The notes under the pieces are model-generated. The model was not told where the DNA came from. It did not search any database and saw nothing but the letters and a program-made list of their open reading frames with translations. The position numbers and the translations under genes are program-made. Shown here one piece after another: positions 50,772-59,324 of a DNA stretch of 64,000 nt; the first letter of the stretch is position 1, and each line of letters opens with the position of its first letter. Source of the stretch: Pseudomonas thivervalensis (lineage in GTDB: Bacteria; Pseudomonadota; Gammaproteobacteria; Pseudomonadales; Pseudomonadaceae); contig NZ_LHVE01000020.1 of NCBI RefSeq assembly GCF_001269655.1, positions 310,001 to 374,000 of the forward strand, given 5' to 3'.

Positions 50772-51995
50772 TCAGGCCTTGGCCAGATCCGGCAGATCCC
50801 CAATCAACCCCAGCGCCTCGCGCACGAACAACGCCTTGGCTTCAGGCAGGCGGTCCACCAGTTTCAGCCCCGTGTTGCGCAACCAACGCACCGGCAGCGG
50901 ATCGGCCTGGAACAACCGCTCGAACCCCTCCATCGCCGCCATCAGCGCCAGGTTGTGAGGCATGCGGCGCCGCTCGTAGCGGCTCAACACCTTCACGTCC
51001 GCCAACCGCTCGCCACGCCCTGCCGCTTGCAGCAGCACTTCGGCCAGCACGGCGGCATCGAGGAAGCCCAGGTTCACCCCCTGTCCGGCCAGCGGATGGA
51101 TGGTATGGGCCGCGTCGCCGATCAGCGCCAGCCCTTCGGCCACGTAGCGCTTGGCGTGGCGCTGGCGCAGCGGCACGCACAGGCGCGGGTCGGCGCTCAG
51201 TACCGTGCCGAGCTGGCCTTCGAAGGCGCGCTCCAGCTCGTTACGGAACTCAATGTCATCGAGCGCCATCAAGCGCTGCGCTTCATCGGGCGTGGTAGAC
51301 CAGACGATCGAGCACCAATCGTGTTGGCCGTCACGCTCAAGGGGCAGGAACGCCAGTGGACCGTTATCAGTGAAGCGCTGCCAGGCCGTCATTCGATGCG
51401 GCCGGGCGCTGCGCACGCTGGTGACGATGGCATGATGCAAATAATCCCATTCGCGCGTCGCCACACCGGTCAGGCGGCGCACAGCGGAGTTCGCACCGTC
51501 GGCGGCAATCACCAGGGGCGCGCGCAGGGTGCGGCCATCGGCCAGGGTCAGCAGCCAGTCGTCGCCGGAACGGCGCATCTGTTCCAGCCGGGCATTGGCC
51601 AGCAGGCCCAGGTCGCAGTCATGCAGCCGATCCAGCAGGGCATCCTGCACCACGCGATTCTCGACGATGTGCCCAAGCGTCTCGGCATGCAGGCTGGCAG
51701 CGGAAAAATGGATCTGCCCGGTGCCGCTGCCGTCCCAGACGTGCATGTCGGTATAGGGGCTGGCGCGCCGGGCGGTGATGCCGTCCCATACGCCCAGGCG
51801 ATCGAGGATTCGCTGGCTGGCCGTCGACAAGGCACTGACCCGGGGCTCGAACGCGGCCTGGGGATCGAAGGGCTTGACGCTCATCGGGCTACCGTCGAGC
51901 AACAGCACTTGCAGGCCACTGCCCTGCAACGCCAGCGCCAGGGCGCTGCCGACCATACCGGCGCCGACAATCAGCAGATCTGCACGCAATTCCAT
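50772..51995 (-). CDS. UbiI/VisC-family FAD-dependent ubiquinone biosynthesis hydroxylase
   Basis: 407 residues. FAD-binding GxGxxG in LLIVGAGMVGSALALALQ at the start, the DG motif in LVIAADGANSAVRRL (about 165) and the second FAD motif LALIGDAAHTIHPLAGQGVN (about 290). These are class A flavin monooxygenase features. In the P. aeruginosa order (visC-ubiH-pepP-ygfB-like) this is the VisC position. It hydroxylates the ring of octaprenylphenol intermediates; the exact ring carbon is not shown by sequence. Confidence 0.9.
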   Translation of the reverse strand: MELRADLLIVGAGMVGSALALALQGSGLQVLLLDGSPMSVKPFDPQAAFEPRVSALSTASQRILDRLGVWDGITARRASPYTDMHVWDGSGTGQIHFSAASLHAETLGHIVENRVVQDALLDRLHDCDLGLLANARLEQMRRSGDDWLLTLADGRTLRAPLVIAADGANSAVRRLTGVATREWDYLHHAIVTSVRSARPHRMTAWQRFTDNGPLAFLPLERDGQHDWCSIVWSTTPDEAQRLMALDDIEFRNELERAFEGQLGTVLSADPRLCVPLRQRHAKRYVAEGLALIGDAAHTIHPLAGQGVNLGFLDAAVLAEVLLQAAGRGERLADVKVLSRYERRRMPHNLALMAAMEGFERLFQADPLPVRWLRNTGLKLVDRLPEAKALFVREALGLIGDLPDLAKA

Positions 51996-52056
51996 GCTCT
52001 AAGCCTGTTTTGCTGGCGGCATTGGCCGCCCATGAAAAGAAATGACCAGCCCAGCC

Positions 52057-53244
52057 TCACGCATCGGGACGGGTCCCCAGCCCCATGGCCTGGCGGGCGA
52101 ACCAGCGCTTGGCTGGCGGCAGCAGGTCGAGGCCCAGCAGGCCGAGGTTACGACCCAGGGACACCAGCGGCAGGTTGCTGCCAAACAGCCGCGTGACCTG
52201 GTCGGAGAAGCCCACGGTCAGGGCCTGGTCCATGCGCTGGCTCTCGCGATAGGCCTGCAACACGGCAAAATCCCCCGGTTCGCAGTCACTGTCGAGCAAG
52301 GCATCGGCCAGGGCCTGGGCATCGCGCAAGGACAGGTTGAACCCCTGTCCGGCAATCGGGTGCAAGCTGTGGGCGGCATTGCCGAGGATCGCCAGGTGCG
52401 GACGGACCTGTTCTTCGGCCTCCACCAACGCCAGCGGGTACAGGTGTCGCACGCCCACCTGCTTCAGCGTCCCCAGGCGATAACCGAACACGCCCTGCAA
52501 TTCGCTGAGGAAGCTGCGCTCGTCGAGGGCCGCCAGCCGTTGCGCATCCATGCCCTGGCGGGTCCAGACCAGCGCGCAACGGTTCTCCGGCAGCGGCAAC
52601 AAGGCCATCGGGCCGTCATCGGTGAAGCGTTCGAAGGCCATGCCATTGTGAGCTTCGCTGGGGGTGATGTTGGCGATCAAGGCGCTCTGGTCATAAGGGC
52701 GACTGCGCACGCCGACGCCCAACTGCTCACGCAGGCTGGAGCGACCACCATCGGCCAGTACGGCAAGATCACACTCCAGGGTGGTTTCATCATCGAGGGT
52801 CAGGCGATAACCGCCGACCAGTGGCTCCATGCGGGTCACCTGCGCCGGGCAGCGCCAACTGACCACCTCCGGGTCCAGGCCTTGCCACAGGCACTGGCCG
52901 AGCCAGGCGTTTTCCACCACATAGCCCAGCGCGGGTACACCTTCTTCCATGGCTGACAGCCGCGCCGTGGAAAACCGCCCCCGGTCGGACACATGGATCT
53001 GTTTGATCGGCTCGGCGCGGCGCGAGATTTCCTGCCAGACACCCAAGCGTTGATAGATCTGCCGGGCACCGTAGGACAAAGCCGAGGACCGGGCATCGTA
53101 GCTTGGCTGCCAGGCGTCGCCGGGGGCGAAGGGTTCGATCAGCATGATCTTCCAGCCCCGCGCCTTGGCACCCGCTTGCAGGGCCAACGCCAGGCTCGCG
53201 CCGACCAGGCCGCCGCCAATGATCGCCAGATTGACCCGGCTCAT
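52057..53244 (-). CDS. ubiH: UbiH, 2-octaprenyl-6-methoxyphenol hydroxylase
   Basis: 395 residues, paralogue of the previous hydroxylase. Motifs LAIIGGGLVGASLALALQAG, DLAVLADGGRSSLREQLGVG and LAILGNAAHSLHPIAGQGFN. The Asn in place of Asp in LGNAAHS is seen in UbiH proteins. The first codon overlaps the pepP stop by four bases, so pepP-ubiH are translationally coupled. Confidence 0.93.
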   Translation of the reverse strand: MSRVNLAIIGGGLVGASLALALQAGAKARGWKIMLIEPFAPGDAWQPSYDARSSALSYGARQIYQRLGVWQEISRRAEPIKQIHVSDRGRFSTARLSAMEEGVPALGYVVENAWLGQCLWQGLDPEVVSWRCPAQVTRMEPLVGGYRLTLDDETTLECDLAVLADGGRSSLREQLGVGVRSRPYDQSALIANITPSEAHNGMAFERFTDDGPMALLPLPENRCALVWTRQGMDAQRLAALDERSFLSELQGVFGYRLGTLKQVGVRHLYPLALVEAEEQVRPHLAILGNAAHSLHPIAGQGFNLSLRDAQALADALLDSDCEPGDFAVLQAYRESQRMDQALTVGFSDQVTRLFGSNLPLVSLGRNLGLLGLDLLPPAKRWFARQAMGLGTRPDA

Positions 53245-54575
53245 GCCGCTTGCGTCCGGGCAGCGGCCATCAGGGCCTCGATGTCGGCGACCGTCTTCGG
53301 CACGCCTCGGCTCAGAATTTCACAACCGGTCTTGGTCACTACCACGTCATCCTCGATGCGCACGCCAATGCCGCGCCATTTTTTCGCGACGCTGCGGTTG
53401 TTCGGGCTGATGTAGATGCCCGGCTCCACTGTCAGCGTCATGCCGATTTCCAGGACCCGCCACTCGCCGCCCACTCGATATTCGCCCACGTCATGCACGT
53501 CCATGCCCAGCCAGTGGCCGGCGCGGTGCATGTAGAACGCCCGATAGGCCTCGCTGGCGATCAACTCGTCCACCTCACCTTCCAGCAGCCCCAGGCGCAC
53601 CAACCCTTCGGTAATGACCCGGACCGTCGCTTCGTGGGCCTGGTTCCAGTGTTTGTCTGGCGCGATCTGGGCGAACGCGGCTTCCTGGGCGGCCAGCACC
53701 ACTTCGTAGATCGCCTTCTGTTCGGGCGAGAACTTGCCGCTGACCGGCCAGGTACGGGTGATATCGCTGGCGTAGCAGTCGATTTCACAACCGGCGTCGA
53801 TCAACACCAGGTCGCCATCCTTGAGCAGCGCGTCGTTCTGCTGGTAGTGCAGGACGCAGCTGTTGCGCCCCGCCGCGACGATCGAGCCATAAGCCGGCAT
53901 CTTCGCCCCGCCCTTGCGGAACTCATAATCCAGCTCGGCTTCCAGGCTGAACTCATGCAATCCCGGGCGCGCCGCCTGCATCGCCCGGATGTGCGCCTGG
54001 GCGGAAATCCGCGCGGCTTCGCGCATGACCTTCACTTCCGCCGCCGATTTATACAGGCGCATGTCGTGCAGCAAGTGATCCAGGGCAACGAATTCGTTCG
54101 GCGGTTGCGCGCCGAGATGGGCCTTGGAGCGAATCACGTTGATCCACTCCATCAAGTGCCGGTCGAATTCCGGGTTGCTGCCCATGGCCGAATAGACCCG
54201 GTCGCGGCCTTCGATCAGGCCCGGCAGGATGTCGTCGATGTCGGTGATGGGAAATGCGTCATCGGCGCCGTAGTCACGAATCGCCCCTTCCTGGCCGGCG
54301 CGCAGGCCGTCCCACAACTCACGCTCGGCGTTGCGCTCGCGACAAAAGAGGATGTATTCGCCATGGGCGCGGCCGGGCATCAGCACCAGCACCGCTTGCG
54401 GCTCGGGAAAGCCGCTGAGGTACTGGAAATCACTGTCCTGGCGGTAGACATGCTCGACGTCGCGGTTGCGGATCGCAACGGCGGCGGCGGGCAGGATTGC
54501 GATGCTGTTGGGTTCCATCTGCGCCATCAGGGCCTTGCGGCGACGGCTGTATTCCGATTTCGGGATATGAATCAT
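53241..54575 (-). CDS. pepP: PepP, Xaa-Pro aminopeptidase II
   Basis: 444 residues. M24 pita-bread fold with the dinuclear Mn site: LVLIDAGCEIDCYASDITRT gives the two Asp ligands, and HRAGHWLGMDVHD (His), TLTVEPGIYI (Glu) and IGVRIEDDVVVT (Glu) the rest. It removes N-terminal residues preceding proline. An AMP_N domain fills the first ~130 residues. It overlaps ubiH and follows the YgfB-family gene by 25 bases. Confidence 0.95.
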   Translation of the reverse strand: MIHIPKSEYSRRRKALMAQMEPNSIAILPAAAVAIRNRDVEHVYRQDSDFQYLSGFPEPQAVLVLMPGRAHGEYILFCRERNAERELWDGLRAGQEGAIRDYGADDAFPITDIDDILPGLIEGRDRVYSAMGSNPEFDRHLMEWINVIRSKAHLGAQPPNEFVALDHLLHDMRLYKSAAEVKVMREAARISAQAHIRAMQAARPGLHEFSLEAELDYEFRKGGAKMPAYGSIVAAGRNSCVLHYQQNDALLKDGDLVLIDAGCEIDCYASDITRTWPVSGKFSPEQKAIYEVVLAAQEAAFAQIAPDKHWNQAHEATVRVITEGLVRLGLLEGEVDELIASEAYRAFYMHRAGHWLGMDVHDVGEYRVGGEWRVLEIGMTLTVEPGIYISPNNRSVAKKWRGIGVRIEDDVVVTKTGCEILSRGVPKTVADIEALMAAARTQAA

Positions 54576-54600
54576 GGGCAGACGGGGTTCCCTCTAGAAA

Positions 54601-55155
54601 TTAATGCAAGGACGGCTTGGGGGCCGCTGCATCGGTTTTCTTGGTCTCGGTGAACAGCAGCAATGGCGCGACCCGCAGGTACTCCATCACTTCCATGTAG
54701 TCGCTTTCGCCGTCATCGGACTCTTCCAGGGCATCCTGGACCTGGGAGATCGCGGCCAAGTCCTGCAACACTTCCTTCGCTTCTTCGCTCAACGCGTATT
54801 CACGACGGGTCAGACCGAAGCCGGCGAGGAAGCCCTGGCACCATTGGCCCAGCGCGGCGGCGCGTTCGGCCAAGGGGGCGTCGTCAGTGGGCAGCAACAG
54901 GACGACAGTCATGTCATCGCTGGTCAGCTCGCCCTTGACCATTTCCTGCAGGCCGATCAGCGCGTTACGGACGTTGTCCGCCGGCTCGCCTTCCAGCAGC
55001 TCGGTGGCGTCGGCCAACCAGCCATCGGCCTCGAAACCGGCACCGGCGCAACTGCGGCCGAGCAGCAGGCCGTGCAGTTCGGCAGGCGAGACAGGATGAC
55101 CGCTGGTGCTCAGCAGGGTGGCGAATGCTTGATACGGGGAATTCTGAATGGGCAT
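54601..55155 (-). CDS. YgfB/UPF0149-family protein
   Basis: 184 residues, acidic, no membrane segment. YQAFATLLSTSGHPVSPAEL, HGLLLGRSCAGAGFEADGWL and LGQWCQGFLAGFGLTRREYA are family stretches. Its place upstream of pepP is the same in E. coli and Pseudomonas. A related Pseudomonas protein affects beta-lactam resistance by acting on a transcription activator; whether that holds here is unknown. Confidence 0.92.
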   Translation of the reverse strand: MPIQNSPYQAFATLLSTSGHPVSPAELHGLLLGRSCAGAGFEADGWLADATELLEGEPADNVRNALIGLQEMVKGELTSDDMTVVLLLPTDDAPLAERAAALGQWCQGFLAGFGLTRREYALSEEAKEVLQDLAAISQVQDALEESDDGESDYMEVMEYLRVAPLLLFTETKKTDAAAPKPSLH

Positions 55156-55285
55156 GGGCAGCTAGGCGCCAGACGGCGCTATGTCTAGAATGGAGGCCTT
55201 GTATCCTACATCGACAGACTCGCCAAGACTATCAGAGGCTGTGCAACCCACATCCCTCCATCAGACACAATCTTCAGTGGACACA

Positions 55286-55495
55286 ATGGAAGACACCGAC
55301 CTGCAAGCGCTGATGGCCAGACTCGAACTGCTAATTGACCGGGTCGAGCAACTTAAGAGCCAAAACGGACTCCTATTAGCTCAGGAAAAAACCTGGCGCG
55401 AGGAACGCGCGCACCTCATTGAAAAAAACGAAATCGCCCGGCGTAAGGTCGAATCGATGATTTCGCGCCTCAAGGCCCTGGAGCAAGACTCATGA
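55286..55495 (+). CDS. small coiled-coil protein, ZapB-like (TIGR02449 type)
   Basis: 69 residues, almost entirely coiled coil (LQALMARLELLIDRVEQLKS, RAHLIEKNEIARRKVESMIS). Its stop overlaps the zapA start by four bases (ATGA), so the two are made together. The size and partner suggest a cell-division accessory role comparable to ZapB, but this is inference. Confidence 0.85.
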   Translation: MEDTDLQALMARLELLIDRVEQLKSQNGLLLAQEKTWREERAHLIEKNEIARRKVESMISRLKALEQDS

Positions 55496-55809
55496 GTTCA
55501 AGCAATAGCGTTACCGTGCAGATCCTCGACAAAGAATATTCGATCATCTGCCCCCAGGAAGAGCGCAGCAACCTGGTGAGCGCCGCCCGTTACCTGGACG
55601 GCAAGATGCGCGAGATCCGCAGCAGCGGCAAAGTCATCGGCGCCGACCGCATCGCCGTGATGGCCGCCTTGAACATCACCCACGACCTGTTGCATCGCCA
55701 GGATACGCCGGACGTACAGGTCAGCGGCTCGACCCGAGAACAGGTGCGCGACCTGCTCGATCGGGTGGATCTGGTGCTCGCCACCGATCCAGACGTCGCC
55801 AAGGGCTGA
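55492..55809 (+). CDS. zapA: ZapA, FtsZ-ring accessory protein
   Basis: 105 residues. TVQILDKEYSIICPQEERSN and LVSAARYLDGKMREIRSSGK form the N-terminal ZapA head; the C-terminal half (DRIAVMAALNITHDLLHRQD) forms the dimer/tetramer coiled coil. It cross-links FtsZ filaments. The gene lies directly ahead of 6S RNA and fthC, as in E. coli. Confidence 0.94.
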   Translation: MSSSNSVTVQILDKEYSIICPQEERSNLVSAARYLDGKMREIRSSGKVIGADRIAVMAALNITHDLLHRQDTPDVQVSGSTREQVRDLLDRVDLVLATDPDVAKG

Positions 55810-55840
55810 TTCGCGAAGCTGCCTGGGGTATACTCGCGTC

Positions 55841-56020
55841 ACTCCCTGGGGTGCTTGCCAGTTGGTGATGTCCCTGAGCCGATACGCACAACCACGGGGG
55901 TTGCACGTTGGGGCCGGTGTGCATGTCCGCTTGACGGAAAGCCTTAACGCCCCCTGCAACTTCCACCTTGAACTTTCGGGTTCAAGGGCTAAGCCGACAG
56001 CGGTTCATCCGGGGAGCCTG
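55841..56020 (+). ncRNA. ssrS: 6S RNA
   Basis: About 180 bases between zapA and fthC, the conserved place of ssrS. A TATACT -10 element (55829-55834) lies seven bases ahead. The sequence matches my memory of Pseudomonas 6S RNA in blocks GCCAGTTGGTGATGTCCCTG, CACAACCACGGGGGTTGC, CCGGTGTGCATGTCCGCTTG and CACCTTGAACTTTCGGGTTC. The 5' end (CTCCCTGGGG) can pair with CCGGGGAG at the 3' end. It binds the sigma-70 holoenzyme and tunes transcription in stationary phase. Exact ends are estimated. Confidence 0.92.
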
Positions 56021-56026
56021 ACTCCA

Positions 56027-56058
56027 GACAATGCCAGTTCATATGAACTGGCATTGTC
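56027..56058 (+). terminator. 32-base perfect palindrome after 6S RNA
   Basis: Arms GACAATGCCAGTTCAT and ATGAACTGGCATTGTC are exactly complementary with no loop bases, followed by GTTTCT. It probably ends the 6S transcript, although the T-run is weak, and separates it from fthC. Confidence 0.65.
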
Positions 56059-56133
56059 GTTTCTGGCGCAGGCATTTCTGAGCGTCCTGGTTTGCGGTTA
56101 CGCTGTGGCATCGCCACTGCGTGAAACCTCGAC

Positions 56134-56739
56134 ATGACCGAACCCGCGCTACTGCCCCGCCCGCAACTTCGACGCCTGCTGCGCCAGGCCCGTCGTGCCC
56201 TGACGCCCGCCCAGCAACGGCAAGCCGCCCATGGGTTGTACAAACAATTGGCCCAGCATCCACTGTTTCGCCGCGCGAAGCACATCGCCCTGTACCTGCC
56301 CAACGATGGCGAGATCGATCCGCGCCTGCTGCTGCGCGCCGCCCAACGCCGGGGCAAGGCCACTTACCTGCCGGTGCTCAGCCCATGGCCGCAGACCAAG
56401 ATGGTGTTCCAGCGCATCCACCCCGGCGAAAAAATGCAGCCCAATCGCTTTCGTATCCCCGAACCGCGCAAGAACATCGCCCGGCAACGCAAGGTCTGGA
56501 CACTGGACCTGGTGCTGTTGCCACTGGTGGGGTTTGACGATGCGGGAGGTCGACTGGGTATGGGCGGCGGCTTTTACGACCGCAGCCTGGCGTACCTGGC
56601 GCGACGCAAGCAGTGGCGCAAGCCGACGCTGTTGGGGCTGGCCCATGAATGCCAGAAGGTCGAACGATTGGCGCAGGCAAGCTGGGACGTGCCGCTGCAG
56701 GGAACGGTCAGCGACAGGCAGTGGTATATCGCGGGATAG
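56134..56739 (+). CDS. fthC: FthC, 5-formyltetrahydrofolate cyclo-ligase
   Basis: 201 residues. The N-terminal basic segment RPQLRRLLRQARRALTPAQQ, the substrate strand HIALYLPNDGEIDPRLLLRA and the phosphate-binding loop RLGMGGGFYDRSLAYL (about 148) identify it. It converts 5-formyl-THF to 5,10-methenyl-THF with ATP. The 6S-RNA/fthC order is conserved from E. coli; the enzyme is often co-transcribed with 6S RNA. Confidence 0.93.
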   Translation: MTEPALLPRPQLRRLLRQARRALTPAQQRQAAHGLYKQLAQHPLFRRAKHIALYLPNDGEIDPRLLLRAAQRRGKATYLPVLSPWPQTKMVFQRIHPGEKMQPNRFRIPEPRKNIARQRKVWTLDLVLLPLVGFDDAGGRLGMGGGFYDRSLAYLARRKQWRKPTLLGLAHECQKVERLAQASWDVPLQGTVSDRQWYIAG

Positions 56740-56771
56740 ACGCCGCGGTCATCAGCGGCGTCTGGAAAGAT

Positions 56772-56918
56772 TCAGCGTTTGAGCGATGGCGCGGGTTGGG
56801 TCATATCCACCGGCGCCTCGGTCTTGTTGGCCCACAGGCTTTGGGCATAACCCGTGGTCACGACACCCAGACCGAACAGAATGACCAAGATCCACAACAA
56901 ATCCGGTTTGCGTTTCAT
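56772..56918 (-). CDS. 48-residue single-pass membrane protein, conserved hypothetical
   Basis: Reads MKRKPDLLWILVILFGLGVV, then TTGYAQSLWANKTEAPVDMT and QPAPSLKR. One membrane segment (residues 8-23) behind a basic N-terminus, then a short polar tail predicted outside. A GAGGGG-type site precedes the ATG by seven bases. The gene is too short for usual ORF cut-offs but the basic-hydrophobic-polar design and start site argue that it is real. Function unknown; convergent with fthC. Confidence 0.7.
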   Translation of the reverse strand: MKRKPDLLWILVILFGLGVVTTGYAQSLWANKTEAPVDMTQPAPSLKR

Positions 56919-57113
56919 CGATTGCCCCCCTCAAGGCATATCACACACGATGACAGCAGCGGTTTTCTTATTGGCCGTGCAGCAGCGTCAAGCTTGGAAG
57001 GCCGGCATTTTGCGGCAACCGGCCCCGACACGCAAACTCTGGCGTCAACCGACTGTCGGTTTGTCATAAAATCGCTGAACTATTTTTTTCCGCACCGCCA
57101 AGGAGTAGCAATC

Positions 57114-57566
57114 ATGGCCTATTGGCTGATGAAATCCGAGCCTGACGAACTGTCTATCCAGGGCCTGGAAAAGCTCGGCCAGGCCCGTTGGGACGGGGTT
57201 CGCAACTACCAGGCGCGCAATTTCCTGCGGGCCATGGCGGTGGGCGATACGTTCTTTTTCTACCACTCCAGCTGCCCCGAACCCGGCATCGCCGGGATCG
57301 GCAAAATCATCCAGGCCGCTTATCCCGACCCGACGGCCCTGGACCCGGACAGCCATTATTTCGACCTCAAGGCCAGCCCGGACAAAAACCCCTGGACCGC
57401 GATTGACGTGGCCCATGTCGAAACGTTCCGCCACGTGCTGAAGCTCGACTACCTCAAGCAACAGACCGCGCTGGCGGAAATGCCGCTGGTGCAGAAAGGC
57501 TCGCGGCTTTCGGTGATGCCGGTGACCGCTGAGCAGTGGGCGGCGGTGGTTGCGCTCAAGCCTTGA
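57114..57566 (+). CDS. EVE-domain protein
   Basis: 150 residues. The start AYWLMKSEPDELSIQGLEKL and RWDGVRNYQARNFLRAMAVG, then FFYHSSCPEPGIAGIGKI, are the hallmark of EVE (PUA-like) domains, which bind modified bases. AAGGAG lies 8 bases ahead of the ATG. Stand-alone EVE proteins are common in proteobacteria near fthC; their natural ligand is not firmly known. Confidence 0.92.
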   Translation: MAYWLMKSEPDELSIQGLEKLGQARWDGVRNYQARNFLRAMAVGDTFFFYHSSCPEPGIAGIGKIIQAAYPDPTALDPDSHYFDLKASPDKNPWTAIDVAHVETFRHVLKLDYLKQQTALAEMPLVQKGSRLSVMPVTAEQWAAVVALKP

Positions 57567-57589
57567 GCGATCGCTGTCCGATAGGCCGC

Positions 57590-57611
57590 TATCGCGAGCT
57601 TGCTCGCGATA
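57590..57611. repeat. minimal REP palindrome
   Basis: Perfect 10-bp arms TATCGCGAGC / GCTCGCGATA with a two-base centre. It looks like two REP ends fused with the spacer and outer GTGGGAG parts lost. Confidence 0.8.
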
Positions 57612-57634
57612 AAACCGCCCCATCAACGCAGAAC

Positions 57635-58051
57635 TTATTGAATGATCAGGTTGTTGAACAACAGATCCTCAACCATCGGCTTGCCAGTCTCGTCGTTCAT
57701 CACCTGCTGGGTCTGCTTCAACGCTTCCTGGCGCAGCTTTTCCTTGGCTTCAAGGTTATTCATCGTCTCGGTGGTCTGCTGGGCGAACAACGCCACCAAT
57801 TGGTTACGAATCAGCGGCTCATTGGCCTTGACCGCCGCAGCGGCGGCATCGCCCGTCACGCGCAGGGCCACGTCGGCCTTGTAGACCTTCAGCTTCGCCG
57901 TGCCGTCCAAGCCGTAGTTGCCCACGAAGGGCGGACTGAGGGTGATGTAGCTGACCTTCGGCGCCTCGCCCTCTTTCACTTCCTTGGCCTCTTCAGCCAT
58001 CGCCGCCACAGGCAACGACAGGGCCAGCATCAACATGATCCACGCTTTCAC
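57635..58051 (-). CDS. FliL-like exported protein
   Basis: 138 residues. The best start is GTG at 58051 (GAGGAATCAGAT upstream); it gives a signal or anchor segment KAWIMLMLALSLPVAAMA. The rest (PKVSYITLSPPFVGNYGLDG, LKVYKADVALRVTG, IRNQLVALFAQQT) resembles the periplasmic domain of FliL, which supports the flagellar motor. It lies far from any flagellar gene, so it may be a paralogue with another job. Confidence 0.8.
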   Translation of the reverse strand: MKAWIMLMLALSLPVAAMAEEAKEVKEGEAPKVSYITLSPPFVGNYGLDGTAKLKVYKADVALRVTGDAAAAAVKANEPLIRNQLVALFAQQTTETMNNLEAKEKLRQEALKQTQQVMNDETGKPMVEDLLFNNLIIQ

Positions 58052-58201
58052 ATCTGATTCCTCATCCGGTTTGCGGCCCAGCATACCGACCCGCCGTTCA
58101 AGCACAAGCTTATGGCCGGCTATCAGGGCGGGGCATGCTCGTTGACCCGTTGTCTCTCACACCTACACTTATCGGCCATCACTCCCAAAGGAATAGCCCT
58201 G

Positions 58202-59179
58202 ATGAAAGCCGTGCTGTGCAAAGAATTCGGTCCCGCCGAATCGCTGGTGCTGGAAGACGTCGCCAGCCCCGTTGCCAAGAAGAACGAAGTGCTGCTGGAC
58301 GTGCACGCCGCCGGGGTGAATTTCCCTGACACGCTGATCATCGAGGGCAAATACCAATTCAAGCCCCCCTTCCCATTTTCCCCCGGCGGCGAAGCCGCAG
58401 GCGTAGTCAGTCAGGTGGGTGAGAAAGTCAGCCACTTGAAGGTCGGCGATCGGGTGATGGCACTGACCGGCTGGGGCAGCTTTGCCGAACAGGTGGCAGT
58501 CCCCAGCTACAACGTGTTGCCGATTCCCGCGTCCATGGACTTCAACACCGCCGCCGCCTTCAGCATGACCTATGGCACCTCGATGCACGCCCTCAAGCAG
58601 CGGGCCAACCTGCAACCCGGCGAAACCCTGCTGGTACTCGGCGCCTCCGGTGGCGTAGGCCTGGCGGCCGTGGAAATCGGCAAGGCCATGGGCGCCCGGG
58701 TGATCGCCGCCGCCAGCAGTGCGGAGAAACTCGCCGTGGCCAAGGCCGCCGGTGCCGACGACTTGATCAACTACAGCGAAACCAGCCTGAAGGATGAAAT
58801 CAAGCGCCTCACCGACGGCCAGGGCGCCGACGTGATCTACGACCCGGTGGGCGGCGACCTGTTCGACCAGGCCATCCGCGCCATCGCCTGGAACGGCCGG
58901 TTGCTGGTGGTGGGTTTTGCCAGTGGGCGTATCCCGGAACTCCCCGTGAACCTGGCCCTGCTCAAGGGCGCCGCCGTGGTGGGCGTGTTCTGGGGCTCCT
59001 TCGCCCAGCGCCAACCGAAGGACAATGCCGCCAACTTCCAGCAACTGTTCGGCTGGTTCGCCGAGGGCAAGCTCAAGCCGCTGGTGTCCCAGGTGTATCC
59101 GCTGAGCAACGCCGCCCAGGCGATCAATGACCTGGGGCAGCGCAAGGCGGTGGGGAAGGTGGTTGTGCAGGTGCGTTGA
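58202..59179 (+). CDS. NADPH:quinone oxidoreductase-like MDR-family enzyme
   Basis: 325 residues. Medium-chain dehydrogenase/reductase without zinc ligands. GVNFPDTLIIEGKYQFKPPF and FSPGGEAAGVVSQVGEKVSH are the catalytic-domain motifs; the Rossmann part has LVLGASGGVGLAAVEIGKAM (about 143). Such enzymes reduce quinones or enones with NADPH. A strong terminator follows; no operon partner. Confidence 0.9.
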   Translation: MKAVLCKEFGPAESLVLEDVASPVAKKNEVLLDVHAAGVNFPDTLIIEGKYQFKPPFPFSPGGEAAGVVSQVGEKVSHLKVGDRVMALTGWGSFAEQVAVPSYNVLPIPASMDFNTAAAFSMTYGTSMHALKQRANLQPGETLLVLGASGGVGLAAVEIGKAMGARVIAAASSAEKLAVAKAAGADDLINYSETSLKDEIKRLTDGQGADVIYDPVGGDLFDQAIRAIAWNGRLLVVGFASGRIPELPVNLALLKGAAVVGVFWGSFAQRQPKDNAANFQQLFGWFAEGKLKPLVSQVYPLSNAAQAINDLGQRKAVGKVVVQVR

Positions 59180-59192
59180 AACCGCATCAGAC

Positions 59193-59237
59193 AAAAAAGG
59201 CCAGGGCCACCGATGAGGGTGGCCCTGGCCTTTTTTT
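59193..59237 (+). terminator. rho-independent terminator of the quinone oxidoreductase gene
   Basis: Stem AAGGCCAGGGCCACC / GGGTGGCCCTGGCCTT with loop GATGA and flanking A- and T-runs, 14 bases after the stop. It also marks the left border of the AT-richer bacteriocin cassette. Confidence 0.94.
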
Positions 59238-59324
59238 ATTCCATTTGGCCCATGTCGGAATTCTTAGCAGCCATAAATAAAATTTGATTTGGCGATAGAT
59301 ATATACCGCATCCTCGCCAAAGAA

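Noticed and set aside
51999..52184. small minus-strand frame between the two hydroxylases
   Set aside because: Mostly overlaps the 3' end of ubiH in another frame and is Trp/Cys-rich; no start signal.
59238..59324. LexA box or PrtN P-box ahead of the bacteriocin gene
   Set aside because: No CTG-N10-CAG or repeated ATTG-N-GT pattern could be placed.
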